DNA from: Candidatus Stercoripulliclostridium merdipullorum
GTDB taxonomy: Bacteria > Bacillota > Clostridia > Christensenellales > DTU072
DNA: 36,555 nt
Direction: 5' to 3'
NCBI GenBank assembly: GCA_018713745.1
Contig: DVOH01000009.1
Span: forward strand, 1-36,555
Shown here piece by piece: positions 1 through 9,500 of the stretch. The notes under the pieces are model-generated. The model did not search any database and was not told the DNA's origin. It saw only the letters and a program-made list of their open reading frames with translations. Position 1 is the first letter of the stretch, and every line of letters begins with the position of its first letter. The position numbers and the translations under genes were made by a program.

Positions 1-2
1 AA

Positions 3-362
3 GGATTTTTGCAAAACGAGCGTTTCAATTCCCTATATTACGATTACAACGGGACAAAATATATGAGTCTCGGCGTGATGGCACTCGGGCTTATGAATAT
101 CAACGATCCCTCCAACATCACGATAGAAGCACCCGACCTTAAATTGTTGAAAATGCCGTTGAAAGACGTCGGCGGTCTTGTCGGCAGTCTGATCGATATG
201 ATCAATGAGATTGCGCAGATTGAGGCGGGAATGTCAATCAACAATCCGTGCTATTTTGTCTGCCCCGATTTTTCGAGTGGTCCGCCGCCCATCGAACCGG
301 GCGACGCCGTTCCGCAGGACGAAGCGTTGTATGAAAAACTGCGGCAAGGAATCGTCGGCTGA
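3..362 (+). CDS. C-terminal part of a protein of unknown function (5' end outside window)
   Basis: The frame is open from the first bases of the window to a TGA at 360-362, so this is most likely the 3' end of a longer gene. A TTG at 9 could be read as a start, but the AAGGA before it is only about 3 nt away. The visible 118 or so residues have no signal peptide or membrane segment. They contain a hydrophobic-amphipathic stretch (GGLVGSLIDMINEI) and a proline-rich tail segment (SSGPPPIEPGD). I do not recognise a family. It lies 65 bp upstream of another unknown protein on the same strand, and no terminator is visible between them. Confidence 0.6.
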   Translation, partial: GFLQNERFNSLYYDYNGTKYMSLGVMALGLMNINDPSNITIEAPDLKLLKMPLKDVGGLVGSLIDMINEIAQIEAGMSINNPCYFVCPDFSSGPPPIEPGDAVPQDEALYEKLRQGIVG

Positions 363-383
363 CCCGAAGCTCGGACAGTAACG

Positions 384-389
384 TATAAT
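384..389 (+). promoter_or_regulatory. Possible -10 element upstream of the 428 gene
   Basis: A perfect TATAAT lies about 40 bp before the start of the next gene. No convincing -35 hexamer is found 16-18 bp upstream, so this may be a weak or activator-dependent promoter, or chance. Confidence 0.3.
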
Positions 390-427
390 ATAACACCAGT
401 CTGCTAATAGTTCAAGGAGGAAGGCTT

Positions 428-1423
428 ATGGCACAACCGGTACAGGTAAAATGCGGAGGATGCCTGATCAAACTGCTGATTACCATTGTGGTAATCATTG
501 CACTGATCGGGATCGCGGTCGCCGTCGTAATGAACATGACGCCAAACAAACTCGGGTTCGGCGATTTGAAGATCGGGGAAACGACGTTGGACGAAATGGG
601 ACTCGGCGACGTAAAAATCAAAGAAATGTTTAAATTAATAAAGACGCTTGCGAAGCCCGACGAAGAGGCGATCCTCGATAAGCCGTTCCATGCCGCCGTC
701 GATCAGCCCAAGCTCGAAGGGAATCTTGCCGAGAGCAATATCGGCACCCTCGGAAACGGCGAGCCCGATTACGGGATTTTGCTGAATCGGCAGGTGACTT
801 ATCCCAAGCAATATATGTATCGCTATGACGATACGACGCTGGCATATCTTTTTAACGCAATGGTTATGCAACAGCGGAAGACAGGGGACAGCGGCAACGA
901 GGGCGTCGAATTTCTGAAGTCGCTCAACGCTAACGTAACGCAGATTTCGATGAACGTAACCAACGGACAGGCAACGCTTAAAATCGTCGTATCCATTGAT
1001 ATTTCGTCCATGGCAAGCGAAATCGAAAGCAGTCTCGGATTTGCATCTCGTTTCGTCAAGATACCCAAAACCGTCTATTTGGTGTCCGAACTCGGCTTAA
1101 CGGCGGACGTGCAGGGCATATTGAGCACGACTTCGAAAAGCCTGACGGTCAACGGGACCGAAAACGAAGTCGCAGACGTCATCCTCAATACGTTGATGAA
1201 AAACGCAGGCTCCGATTTCGAGATCGAAGAAGACTGCAAGTCGCAGATCAACCGTTATGTCGGACAGACGTTTACCACGGTGGTCGGCAATCTCGGTAAA
1301 GTGGGCAAAGCCCTGGTTTCGGTCGGGACGGAAGTTGAGGCGGACGATCCCGTCGAATACGGAGCGATCGGGCTGGAAAACGGCGGACTTTATGTTATTA
1401 CGCACGCAGGAGAAGCCGCATGA
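428..1423 (+). CDS. Membrane-anchored protein of unknown function, 331 aa
   Basis: The start is set by a strong AAGGAGGAAGG site at 414-424. The N-terminus is short and carries two cysteines (KCGGC, residues 9-13). A single membrane helix follows at about residues 14-36 (LIKLLITIVVIIALIGIAVAVVM), and the remaining roughly 295 residues are soluble and probably extracytoplasmic. The soluble part has repeated GLGDVKIKE/GFGDLKIGE-like phrases at residues 43-65 and several beta-strand-like stretches (for example VTQISMNVTNGQATLKIVVSI). No known family is recognised. The stop overlaps the start of the downstream nucleosidase by 4 nt (ATGA), so the two are translationally coupled. The short MAQ N-terminus followed by one helix resembles the start of the giant protein at 6506, but the similarity is too brief to imply homology. 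Confidence 0.8.
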   Translation: MAQPVQVKCGGCLIKLLITIVVIIALIGIAVAVVMNMTPNKLGFGDLKIGETTLDEMGLGDVKIKEMFKLIKTLAKPDEEAILDKPFHAAVDQPKLEGNLAESNIGTLGNGEPDYGILLNRQVTYPKQYMYRYDDTTLAYLFNAMVMQQRKTGDSGNEGVEFLKSLNANVTQISMNVTNGQATLKIVVSIDISSMASEIESSLGFASRFVKIPKTVYLVSELGLTADVQGILSTTSKSLTVNGTENEVADVILNTLMKNAGSDFEIEEDCKSQINRYVGQTFTTVVGNLGKVGKALVSVGTEVEADDPVEYGAIGLENGGLYVITHAGEAA

Positions 1424-2109
1424 CCAAACCGATTAAGCCCGTCGCGCTGATCGTGGCGATGCCGCTCGAATTCGATGCGGTGTGCGCGATGATGCAGGAC
1501 GTCAGGATTACGAAGCGATGGGATCTGAAAATTGCAGAAGGAACCGTTGACTCCCGGCCCGTCGCGATGACGCTTGCCGGCGTCGGTAAGGCAAATGCCG
1601 CGTATGCTGCGGGAATTCTGATTGCGGCGTTTTGCCCCGAACTGGTGATCAATACGGGGATTGCGGGCGGACTCGGTGTAACGGACAAACTCGACGTAGT
1701 CGTTGCAACGGGCGTTGTGCAGCACGATATGGATACGTCGGCGCTCGGGGATCCGGTCGGCTGGATCAGCGGCGTCGATCGGATTCTCATCGAAACAGAT
1801 CCCGAGCGTTCGGCAACGTTGGCGGAAGCAATCGGCGCAAAGCGCGGCATCGTTGCCTCGGGCGACGTGTTTGTCGCCTCCGACCTAACGGCGCATACGA
1901 TCGTCGATCGCTTCGGCGCGGTCGCTTGCGACATGGAGTGCGCGGCGGTCGGACTTGCGGCGTATCGCGCGCAAATTCCGTTTGTTGCCGTCAAAGTGAT
2001 TTCGGACGACGGAAAAGACGGCTCCGAGCTGACGTTTGAACAGTTTGCCGCAATCGCCGCCGAACGGAATGCCGCGGCATTCCGCACAATCGTAAAATAC
2101 CTTGTTTAA
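1420..2109 (+). CDS. mtnN: 5'-methylthioadenosine/S-adenosylhomocysteine nucleosidase
   Basis: This cytoplasmic enzyme cleaves adenine from methylthioadenosine, S-adenosylhomocysteine and 5'-deoxyadenosine, clearing by-products of methylation, polyamine synthesis and radical-SAM reactions. At 229 residues it has the usual family length. The motif AMPLE places the general acid/base at Glu17 (equivalent to E. coli Glu12). INTGIAGGL is the phosphorylase-family glycine-rich loop (residues 78-85). DME at 171-173 provides the ribose-binding Glu, and ISDD at 194-197 provides the catalytic Asp196, close to E. coli Glu174 and Asp197. The start overlaps the upstream gene as ATGA. The window also encodes a radical-SAM activase and a polyamine importer, both linked to its substrates, but they are not in the same operon. 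Confidence 0.93.
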   Translation: MTKPIKPVALIVAMPLEFDAVCAMMQDVRITKRWDLKIAEGTVDSRPVAMTLAGVGKANAAYAAGILIAAFCPELVINTGIAGGLGVTDKLDVVVATGVVQHDMDTSALGDPVGWISGVDRILIETDPERSATLAEAIGAKRGIVASGDVFVASDLTAHTIVDRFGAVACDMECAAVGLAAYRAQIPFVAVKVISDDGKDGSELTFEQFAAIAAERNAAAFRTIVKYLV

Positions 2110-2115
2110 GGATGG

Positions 2116-3984
2116 ATGATACCAATGAATACAATGACGATACCGCCGCGGATGCGGATGAAATGGTTTGTCAATCTTCTCGTCGATCTCGTACTGAGCG
2201 TCGCAGCTTTCACGATCGCGTGCGTTCTGGAGCGCGGACATTTCGAGTTTGAGTGGAAGCCCGTTCTGATTGCGGGTGCGATTGCCGTTGTGGTAACGCT
2301 GATCGTTTTGATGCTGTTCCGCTGCTACCGTATTGTCTGGAAGTACGCGGGCGTTTCCGAAATGCTCAACGTCGTGCTTGCCTATTTCGTGCTGGCGGTG
2401 ATTTTTGTCGTCGCAATCAGCGCCGTCGATATTTCGATGACGTATTCGCTTGCGTTTTTGTATGTGTTCTTCGACTTTATGTTGATTGTCGCATATCGCT
2501 TCCGACTGGCGTTCCGCTATATCATGATTTACAAGTTCGGCGATTCCGGCAAATATAAAGCGCCCGAAAACATCATCGTTTACGGCGCGGGCTTCACGGG
2601 TGCCGCCGTCGTAAAACGGTTTATCAGCAATCCCAAGGAAGGCTATCATCCCGTTGCAATCATCGACGACGATCCCGCCAAACGCGGGCAATACGTCTCC
2701 GGCATCCGCGTTGTCGGCACCAGGGATGCTCTCCGCACGACCATGCGTACCTATAAGGCGAAAACCGTCGTCATTGCCATCACCGAAATCAATCGCGAGC
2801 AACTCCGTCAGATTTACGAAGCCTGTCGCAAACAGAATGCCGTCGTCAAAGTCATCAGCAATCTGCGGGCAGGGGACAGCGCGCTCAATGCCGATGCCAT
2901 CAGCTTGAAAAACATCAACATCGAGGACCTTTTGCGCCGTCCCGAGCATAAAATAGATCAGAACCTTCTTGACGCTCTGATCAAGGATAAAGTCGTTATG
3001 GTCACGGGCGGGGTCGGCTCGATCGGATCCGAACTCAGCCGACAGGCACTCAAATACGGCTGTAAGCACCTTGTAATCTTCGATCATTACGAAAACGGTT
3101 TGTTTGAAATCAACGAGGAGCTCAGCAAAATCTACGAAACATCGCGCTATTCTTTGGTCGCCGGTACGGTCAAGGATCGCGGTAAGCTCCGCAAGGTGAT
3201 GGAGGAGTACAAGCCCGAAATCGTCCTGCATGCCGCGGCTTACAAACACGTTCCGATGATGGAGATCAACGCCGACGAAGCGGTCAAAAACAATATTTTC
3301 GGGACCAAAAACGTCATCGATCAGTGTGAAGAAAGCGGCGTCAAAAAATTCATTCTGATTTCGACGGACAAGGCGGTCAATCCCGCCAACGTCATGGGCG
3401 CTTCCAAGCGGATGGCGGAATTGTTGGTGCAGGCGAAATCGCAGAACAGCCGCAATAAAACCGTCTATGCCGCCGTGCGATTCGGCAACGTTCTGGGGTC
3501 GAACGGAAGCGTGATTCCGACTTTTATCCGTCAGATCAACGCGGGCGGGCCCGTAACGGTGACGCATCGCGAGATGAAACGCTATTTTATGACGATTCCG
3601 GAAGCCGTTCGGTTGGTTCTGCAAGCAGGCGCTTTGGCGCGCGGGGGCGAAGTGTTTGTTCTCGATATGGGCGAACCGATGTATATTTACGATCTGGCAA
3701 CCGATCTGATCCGCCTCAGCGGGCTGGAGCCCGAGCGGGATATCCGTATCGAAATTACGGGGCTGAGACCGGGCGAAAAATTGTTTGAAGAACTGAGATT
3801 CAACAGCGAAGAAGTGGACAAAACCCGACACGAAGGTATTTTTGTCACCAAATTGGAAAAAGTCGATACAACGAAACTCAACAATACCATGGCAAAACTG
3901 AAAGTCATCGCAGAAGAAGACGACCGCGAGAAGGCGGAACGGGTGATCTTCGATATGATCCCCACAGAATATCGGAAACTCTGA
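2116..3984 (+). CDS. Membrane-bound NDP-sugar 4,6-dehydratase (CapD/PglF/WbpM-type polysaccharide biosynthesis protein)
   Basis: Members of this family dehydrate UDP-GlcNAc (or a related NDP-sugar) to a 4-keto-6-deoxy intermediate for surface glycans or protein glycosylation. About four membrane helices span residues 17-140. A first Rossmann-like domain has VYGAGFTGAAV (155-165). The catalytic short-chain dehydrogenase domain carries the NAD motif TGGVGSIGSE (297-306), AAAYKHVPMME (373-383) and STDKAVNPANVMGASK. In this last motif Met427 replaces the usual catalytic Tyr of YxxxK while Lys431 is kept; this Met is typical of the long WbpM/CapD subgroup. The exact start is uncertain: ATG at 2116 is only about 3 nt from AGGA, while ATG at 2125 is about 12 nt away. 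It sits 6 bp after mtnN and 14 bp before glmM, fitting an amino-sugar operon. The precise product cannot be told from sequence. Confidence 0.9.
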   Translation: MIPMNTMTIPPRMRMKWFVNLLVDLVLSVAAFTIACVLERGHFEFEWKPVLIAGAIAVVVTLIVLMLFRCYRIVWKYAGVSEMLNVVLAYFVLAVIFVVAISAVDISMTYSLAFLYVFFDFMLIVAYRFRLAFRYIMIYKFGDSGKYKAPENIIVYGAGFTGAAVVKRFISNPKEGYHPVAIIDDDPAKRGQYVSGIRVVGTRDALRTTMRTYKAKTVVIAITEINREQLRQIYEACRKQNAVVKVISNLRAGDSALNADAISLKNINIEDLLRRPEHKIDQNLLDALIKDKVVMVTGGVGSIGSELSRQALKYGCKHLVIFDHYENGLFEINEELSKIYETSRYSLVAGTVKDRGKLRKVMEEYKPEIVLHAAAYKHVPMMEINADEAVKNNIFGTKNVIDQCEESGVKKFILISTDKAVNPANVMGASKRMAELLVQAKSQNSRNKTVYAAVRFGNVLGSNGSVIPTFIRQINAGGPVTVTHREMKRYFMTIPEAVRLVLQAGALARGGEVFVLDMGEPMYIYDLATDLIRLSGLEPERDIRIEITGLRPGEKLFEELRFNSEEVDKTRHEGIFVTKLEKVDTTKLNNTMAKLKVIAEEDDREKAERVIFDMIPTEYRKL

Positions 3985-3998
3985 GGAGGTTTTTATCT

Positions 3999-5294
3999 AT
4001 GCAATATTTCGGAACGGACGGGATCCGCGAGAAAGAGGGGATTTTTACCCCCGATTTTCTTGCGCGGATTGCGCGGGCGACGGTCGGGCTGAAGGAACGG
4101 CCGAAAGTCGTCATCGGCAGGGATCCCCGCGTATCGGGAGAGCGGATCGAAGGCGTATTGACGGGAACTTTGTTGCGGTTCGGGGCGGAAGTGCTGTCTG
4201 CGGGCATGACGCCGACCCCGGTGCTGGCGTTTCTGACCCGCCATTTCAATGCCGATTTCGGCATTATGATCAGTGCTTCGCACAATCCGCCCGAATACAA
4301 CGGGATCAAATTTTTGAAGACGGACGGCAGAAAAATCGAAGAATCGACCGAAGCCGCGCTGGAGCGCCTGATCGACAATCCCTGCCCGCTTGAGGAACGG
4401 GAAGGTGTGCTGACCCGAATCGAGGGCAATCGCCTTTATATTGACGATCTTTGTCGTAAATTGCAACCGTCCGTTGCGGGCATGCGGATTCTGATGGACA
4501 CCGCCAACGGCGCGACGGCGGAAATCGCACCGCAACTGTTCCGCGAACTCGGTTGTGACGTTACCGCGATTTATACCGAAACCGACGGCGTCCGCATCAA
4601 CGAAAACTGCGGGGCAACGCATATCGAAACGCTTGCCGAAGCCATGCGCAAAGGGAGTTACGATCTCGGATTTTCCTTTGACGGGGACGGCGATCGCCTG
4701 ATGGCGGCGGTCGGAGGTCGGATTTTGGACGGCGACCATATCCTGTACGTTGTGGCGCGTGTGTTACAGCAACAGGGCACACTGAAGGACAACACCGTTG
4801 TCGGGACGGTCATGACCAATCTCGGGACCGAAAAATCGGCGGCAAAACACGGAATTCGCTTGATTCGCACCAAAGTCGGCGATAAATATGTCAGTGACGA
4901 AATGGAGCGCAACGGATATGCCGCAGGCGGGGAAACCAGCGGGCATCTGATTTTTTCGGCATATCACACGACGGGGGACGGGATTCTTGCCGCGTTGCTG
5001 CTTGCCGTCATCGAACGCAAGTACGGCGTCCTGAACCTGGACGATCTCGAAGAATACCCGCAGTCGCATCAGGATATTTTGACGGATGCCGACGGGATTG
5101 CCGCCTTCGACCGCAGCGAAGCGATCAAATCCTATCTTCGGAAGGTAGAAGGCGAAATCGACGGCAGAATTGTCGTACGCAAAAGCGGAACGGAACCCAA
5201 AATCCGCATTATGGCGGAAGGAAAGACCAAAGCGGAAAGCGAAGCAATCGCCCGGGAAATCAGAACCTTTATTTTGGAGCAGATCAAACAATGA
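3999..5294 (+). CDS. glmM: Phosphoglucosamine mutase
   Basis: GlmM converts glucosamine-6-phosphate to glucosamine-1-phosphate, the step before UDP-GlcNAc for peptidoglycan. The protein has 431 residues against about 445 usual. It opens with YFGTDGIR, the family signature. The phosphoserine loop is ISASHNP with the active Ser at 94. The metal loop is DGDGDR (228-233), and the phosphate-binding loop is RKSGTEPKIRI (about 394-404). A GAGGAGG ribosome binding site overlaps the upstream stop. Its last four bases overlap the start of the GlmU-like gene (ATGA), placing the mutase directly before the acetyltransferase that would use its product. Confidence 0.96.
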   Translation: MQYFGTDGIREKEGIFTPDFLARIARATVGLKERPKVVIGRDPRVSGERIEGVLTGTLLRFGAEVLSAGMTPTPVLAFLTRHFNADFGIMISASHNPPEYNGIKFLKTDGRKIEESTEAALERLIDNPCPLEEREGVLTRIEGNRLYIDDLCRKLQPSVAGMRILMDTANGATAEIAPQLFRELGCDVTAIYTETDGVRINENCGATHIETLAEAMRKGSYDLGFSFDGDGDRLMAAVGGRILDGDHILYVVARVLQQQGTLKDNTVVGTVMTNLGTEKSAAKHGIRLIRTKVGDKYVSDEMERNGYAAGGETSGHLIFSAYHTTGDGILAALLLAVIERKYGVLNLDDLEEYPQSHQDILTDADGIAAFDRSEAIKSYLRKVEGEIDGRIVVRKSGTEPKIRIMAEGKTKAESEAIAREIRTFILEQIKQ

Positions 5295-6310
5295 AATGGA
5301 ACGCTTATGTTGTAAAACGTGAAACGCCTTTTGACGGCTACGATTGCATGGGGACTCCGATCGGCGAACTGCTGATCTCGACGTTTGCGGGTCGTGCCGA
5401 GACGGTCGAGGTGTTCGATTCGACGCTTGCGGGAGAGTATGTCGCTTGCTTATATTCCGATACTCCGCTCGTCGAGCCGGAATTGCTGGACGGGTTGGTT
5501 GCCGATATGGAAGAGCAAGCCGTCGGGGCGGTTGCAATCGGGGACGGAGAAGTCCGCAGAAAAGGTTATCAGGGAAACGCAATAAAACTGAAAGACGCTA
5601 TTTGGGCGTCCAAAATCACTGATTTGGAAGTCCTTTCCGACATGACGGAATATCGCCGTGATCGCATTGTCCGCAAGCATCTGCGCGCAGGCGTTTTGAT
5701 TATGGGCAAGAACACCGTCTGGATCGGCGACAAGGTTAAGATCGGCAAAAACGTCGTGATTCATCCGTTCAACATCTTGAAAGGGGAAACCGTGATCGGC
5801 GACGACGCGGTCGTATACGGCTATTGCGATCTGGATTCGGTCGAAATCGGAGAGCACACCGATATCCGCTCGACGTACGCATTGCAGACCAAAATCGGTG
5901 CGTTCAGCACGATCGGACCGTTTGCCACTTTGCGCAAAGGCGCCGTGATCGGCAGTCATTGCCGCGTAGGCGACTATGTCGAAATTAAAAATTCAACCTT
6001 GGAGGACGGTGTCAAAGCCGCACATCTTGCCTATGTCGGCGACAGTTTTGTCGGATCCAATACCAACATCGGGTGCGGCTCGATTTTTGCCAATTACGAC
6101 GGCAAAGTCAAACGCAGCGTTATTGTCGGCAGGGATGTGTTTATCGGGTGCAACAGCAATCTCGTAGCGCCTCTCGAGATCGAGGACGGCGCTTACATTG
6201 CCGCGGGCAGTACCGTGACGCAGAACGTCCCCGGCAATACCCTCTGTATTGCACGCGCAAGACAAGTCCACAAAGGGGATTGGGAACGACCGCGTAAGGA
6301 TCGCAACTGA
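5291..6310 (+). CDS. glmU: GlmU-like glucosamine-1-phosphate N-acetyltransferase with degenerate N-terminal uridylyltransferase region
   Basis: Bifunctional GlmU acetylates GlcN-1-P and then uridylylates it to UDP-GlcNAc. This protein has 339 residues against about 450. The C-terminal left-handed beta-helix acetyltransferase is complete: Arg215, Lys233, His245, Tyr248, Asn259, Asn268 and Lys274 fall at exactly the same spacing as E. coli Arg333, Lys351, His363, Tyr366, Asn377, Asn386 and Lys392. The position of E. coli Ser405 is Cys287. The first 130 or so residues are too short for a full pyrophosphorylase domain and lack the N-terminal GxGTRM...PK nucleotide loop; only YSDTPLV (residues 55-61) recalls the GDxPL metal motif. 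It therefore probably acetylates but may not make UDP-GlcNAc alone. It is coupled to glmM by a 4-nt overlap, and a terminator follows 11 bp later. The symbol refers to homology, not proven bifunctionality. Confidence 0.85.
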   Translation: MKWNAYVVKRETPFDGYDCMGTPIGELLISTFAGRAETVEVFDSTLAGEYVACLYSDTPLVEPELLDGLVADMEEQAVGAVAIGDGEVRRKGYQGNAIKLKDAIWASKITDLEVLSDMTEYRRDRIVRKHLRAGVLIMGKNTVWIGDKVKIGKNVVIHPFNILKGETVIGDDAVVYGYCDLDSVEIGEHTDIRSTYALQTKIGAFSTIGPFATLRKGAVIGSHCRVGDYVEIKNSTLEDGVKAAHLAYVGDSFVGSNTNIGCGSIFANYDGKVKRSVIVGRDVFIGCNSNLVAPLEIEDGAYIAAGSTVTQNVPGNTLCIARARQVHKGDWERPRKDRN

Positions 6311-6321
6311 GTCGCATCAAG

Positions 6322-6345
6322 ACGCGCCGCAAGGCGCGTTTTTTT
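6322..6345 (+). terminator. Rho-independent terminator after the glmU-like gene
   Basis: ACGCGCC (6322-6328) pairs with GGCGCGT (6333-6339) around a GCAA tetraloop, followed by a T-tract to 6345. It closes the amino-sugar operon. Confidence 0.92.
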
Positions 6346-6406
6346 ATGTTTTGGCGGAAACGGCAAAGCCGTGCGGTAAATAAAAGGTAGAAATTGTCCG
6401 TCCCGC

Positions 6407-6435
6407 TTGCGCGCTTTATAAATATATATTATAAT
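6407..6435 (+). promoter_or_regulatory. Promoter for the giant repeat protein
   Basis: TTGCGC (6407-6412) and TATAAT (6430-6435) are separated by 17 bp, about 70 bp before the start codon. A second TATAAT at 6470-6475 lacks a matching -35. The same TTGCGC -35 is used by the promoter of the sugar transporter at 28639-28644. Confidence 0.65.
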
Positions 6436-6505
6436 TTTTTCGTATACGAGCGCGTTTCCGCGCGCGCGATATAATGCACAAATCCTTCCTCCGAGGAGAA
6501 CGGTT

Positions 6506-9500
6506 ATGGCACAGAACAAACCCAAAATCATTTTCAGCGGCAAAACCAACGGGCGTATCTGGATCAGCTTGCTGATTGTTGCGATTGTGGCGGTGATTCT
6601 TGCAGTCAGCGCGGTTTTTGCGTTGCCCAAGATTGCTCCGTACGAACGCACGACGGCGCCTTCGGTTACGGCTATCGTCGTGGACGAAGGCGGACTGATC
6701 AGCAAAGACGCCGATCTGACGCAGGTATTTGTTACCGTGCGCTACAGCGACGGAACGTCCAAGGAAGTCGCGCTGTCCGAAATGATTGTTTCGGGGCTTG
6801 ACACGACCGAAATCGGGACGCTCGAAAACGTCGTGATCAGCTACGGCGGCTTTACGCAATCCGTGCGTTACGAGGTTGTGCCGACGACGCTAACGCTCGA
6901 ATACGTCGCAAACGTCGGGGGTCGCGTGGAGGGCGACACCCTGCAGACCGTGACCGCGGGCGGAACGGCGACAACGGTGAAAGCGGTGCCGGACGAAGGA
7001 TATCAATTTGCAGGTTGGTCGGACGGTCTGATGAACCCCGTCCGTACGGACAGCAAAGTTTCCCGCAGCGAAAAGCTGGTAGCCGTTTTCGAGAAGCAAC
7101 GCCATACCGTCGTCTTCTTCTATCCCGACGGCACGACGGCGCGCGAGGAGCTGGTCATTCACGGCGAATCCGCCAAAAAAGTTCCTTTGCCGACCGAACG
7201 CAAAATGCTGCTGTACGGATACAAATTTGTCGGGTGGAGCGAGTCGTACGACAATATCACCGCCGATACGCTGATCGAACCGATTTACGAGAAAAACGCT
7301 ACCGATATCGATTTTGCCATGACCAAAGATATCGAAGGCTACGATCTCGGCAAGGCGACGGTCAACGCTTATTACGAAAACGATCTCGAAGCGCAGATCG
7401 TCGTGGAGGCCAACCCCGAGCGGATTTTCGTCGGTTGGCGCATCCTTAACAAGGACGGCGTCTGGGAGTCTTTGACGCCCGAAGGCAATACCAACCGTCA
7501 GATTCAGATTGCGGACGGCGCATATACGGGATTCAGCACCTCCCGCATCGGTACGACGCATCAGTACGTTTTGTCGTTCACGCCCGAAGGCGAATACGAT
7601 ATGCTCAGTGTCCGCGCCGATTTTGTTTATGCCGAAAGTACCGTGACGATGTACAGTATGGGCGTTAAAGTCAACGAGATCATTTTGCCCTACGGCACGC
7701 CGATCGGCGAAGTCTTCGACGTCGAAAACTCCGACCTTACTTTGCGCGGTTACCGCTTCGGCGGCTGGTACCGTTCCGACGTCGTCGGCGAGGACGGCGC
7801 CCCGGTCAAAGTTACCAACGACGATATTTTCACGGCGCCCGCTTCCCTCAACGCTCTTTGGGAGAAACAGGTTTATCGCGTCGTCTTCCTTAACGGAGAA
7901 AACGAAAACGATGCCTTTGCCGCGCTTCCCGGTTATGACGCGGGCGAAGGCGGGGTCGTTCTTTACGGCTATTATCAGGATCTTTTGTCCGCCGCCTTCA
8001 AAGAGTATCAAGGGATGGTTACCGGACAGTTCCCCTCCGTGATCCCCACTAAAACCGATTATTCCTTCCAAGGATGGTATGTCGCAGAAGGCGGAATCCC
8101 CGGGGATACCATCGTGGACAGCACGTTCAAATTTGCCGACGATACCGTATATGTTCTCCCCAAATTCGCCGTCAATCAACAGACCGTAACGGTGGATATT
8201 CAAGGATCGGGCGCGTTGTATTACGACGATCCCGTCAAGGGCGAAGTTCCCGTAACCGGCGTATTCCGGATGGATGCCGACCGGAGTTACGAGTTTGTCG
8301 TACGGGCTGCGGCGGGATACGACATCGTTTCGGTTACGACCGCAACTTTTGTCGACGGACAGCAACAGGGACAAAGCACCGTGACCGATCAGGGTGCGGT
8401 TTACCGGTTTTCCGTTGACAGCCCCGTTCGCGTCGATTATCGCCTTGCAATCCGGTTTTCGCCCACCGTATACGAAATTTCGGTGACCAACGGCATCGAA
8501 GGCGCAAGCGGAATCGTTTCGTACCAGGCGACCGGCTCTGCCGAAATCATTACCACCGATGCCGTCAATATCGCGGGGATCGCCGTCAATGACGAAGCGG
8601 GCAAGCGCATCGAGATCAAAGCCAAGCAGGGCTACTATATCAATCGCATCACCCTCGATATGAACGGGCAGAAGTCCGAGATCGTACCTTCCGCCGATAT
8701 TTACGTCATCGTGCTCGATCGCGTCAAATCCAATGTGACGATCGTGATATCGTATGCCGAGTACCATTTTGAAATCGATCTGCCCGAGGCAGCCGAAAGC
8801 GGAACGATCGAACCGATGCAACCCGACAGCGATTATCTGCTGTCGGCAAAGCCTTCCTTCCGCGTTGCGGCAAAAGAAGGTTACTATATCAAAGCGCTTA
8901 CGGTCAACGGCGTTACGCTGAATCCGTATACTTCCGTCGGCAGCTCCGCCGCATTGTCGGCAGAAGATCTGACGTTCGGACTGATCGTCAGCGATATTTT
9001 CGTCAACGGTATCGAGTGGGCCGGGGAAGGTGCCGACGCGCGGATTACCTCTTATGTGATGACCTTCGACGGCGTCGACGATAACAAAAAAATCGGCGTT
9101 GAATTCGGCGAACTTTACTATACCGTGACGGTTCGTGCCGACGGCGTCGGAAACGTTGCGCTTTCGCGCAGTACGGTTCTGTACGGCGATGATTATACCG
9201 TAACCGCCGAAACCGACAACAACTATTATGTTTATAATATGATCGTCAACGACGTCGAAAATATTTTCGGCGAGCCGTTTGCAAGCTATCGGACCGAAAC
9301 CGTCAACAACGTTACCGAAGATCAAGTCGTTTCGGTACGGTTTTTGCGCCGCAGCTATCCCGTAACATTTACTTTGCCTTCGGGTACGACGGTAATATTC
9401 CATAAGGACACCGGGGACGAAACGGTAACCGCTTCCCACACGTTTGCGGTGGACGCCGGCAGCAACGCTTCGTTTACGGTCAAAGCGCCCGAGGGCTATG

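Noticed and set aside
9..362. TTG at 9 as the true start of the first gene
   Set aside because: The frame is open to the left edge and the AAGGA is only 3 nt from TTG, so a truncated longer gene is more likely.
1885..3831. A 648-codon open frame on the minus strand antisense to the 4,6-dehydratase gene
   Set aside because: The plus strand encodes a full, motif-rich dehydratase; the antisense product is rich in His, Asp and Phe with no recognisable domain and no ribosome binding site. Similar antisense frames at 6890-9562, 10082-12736 and 13715-15640 under the giant gene were rejected for the same reason.
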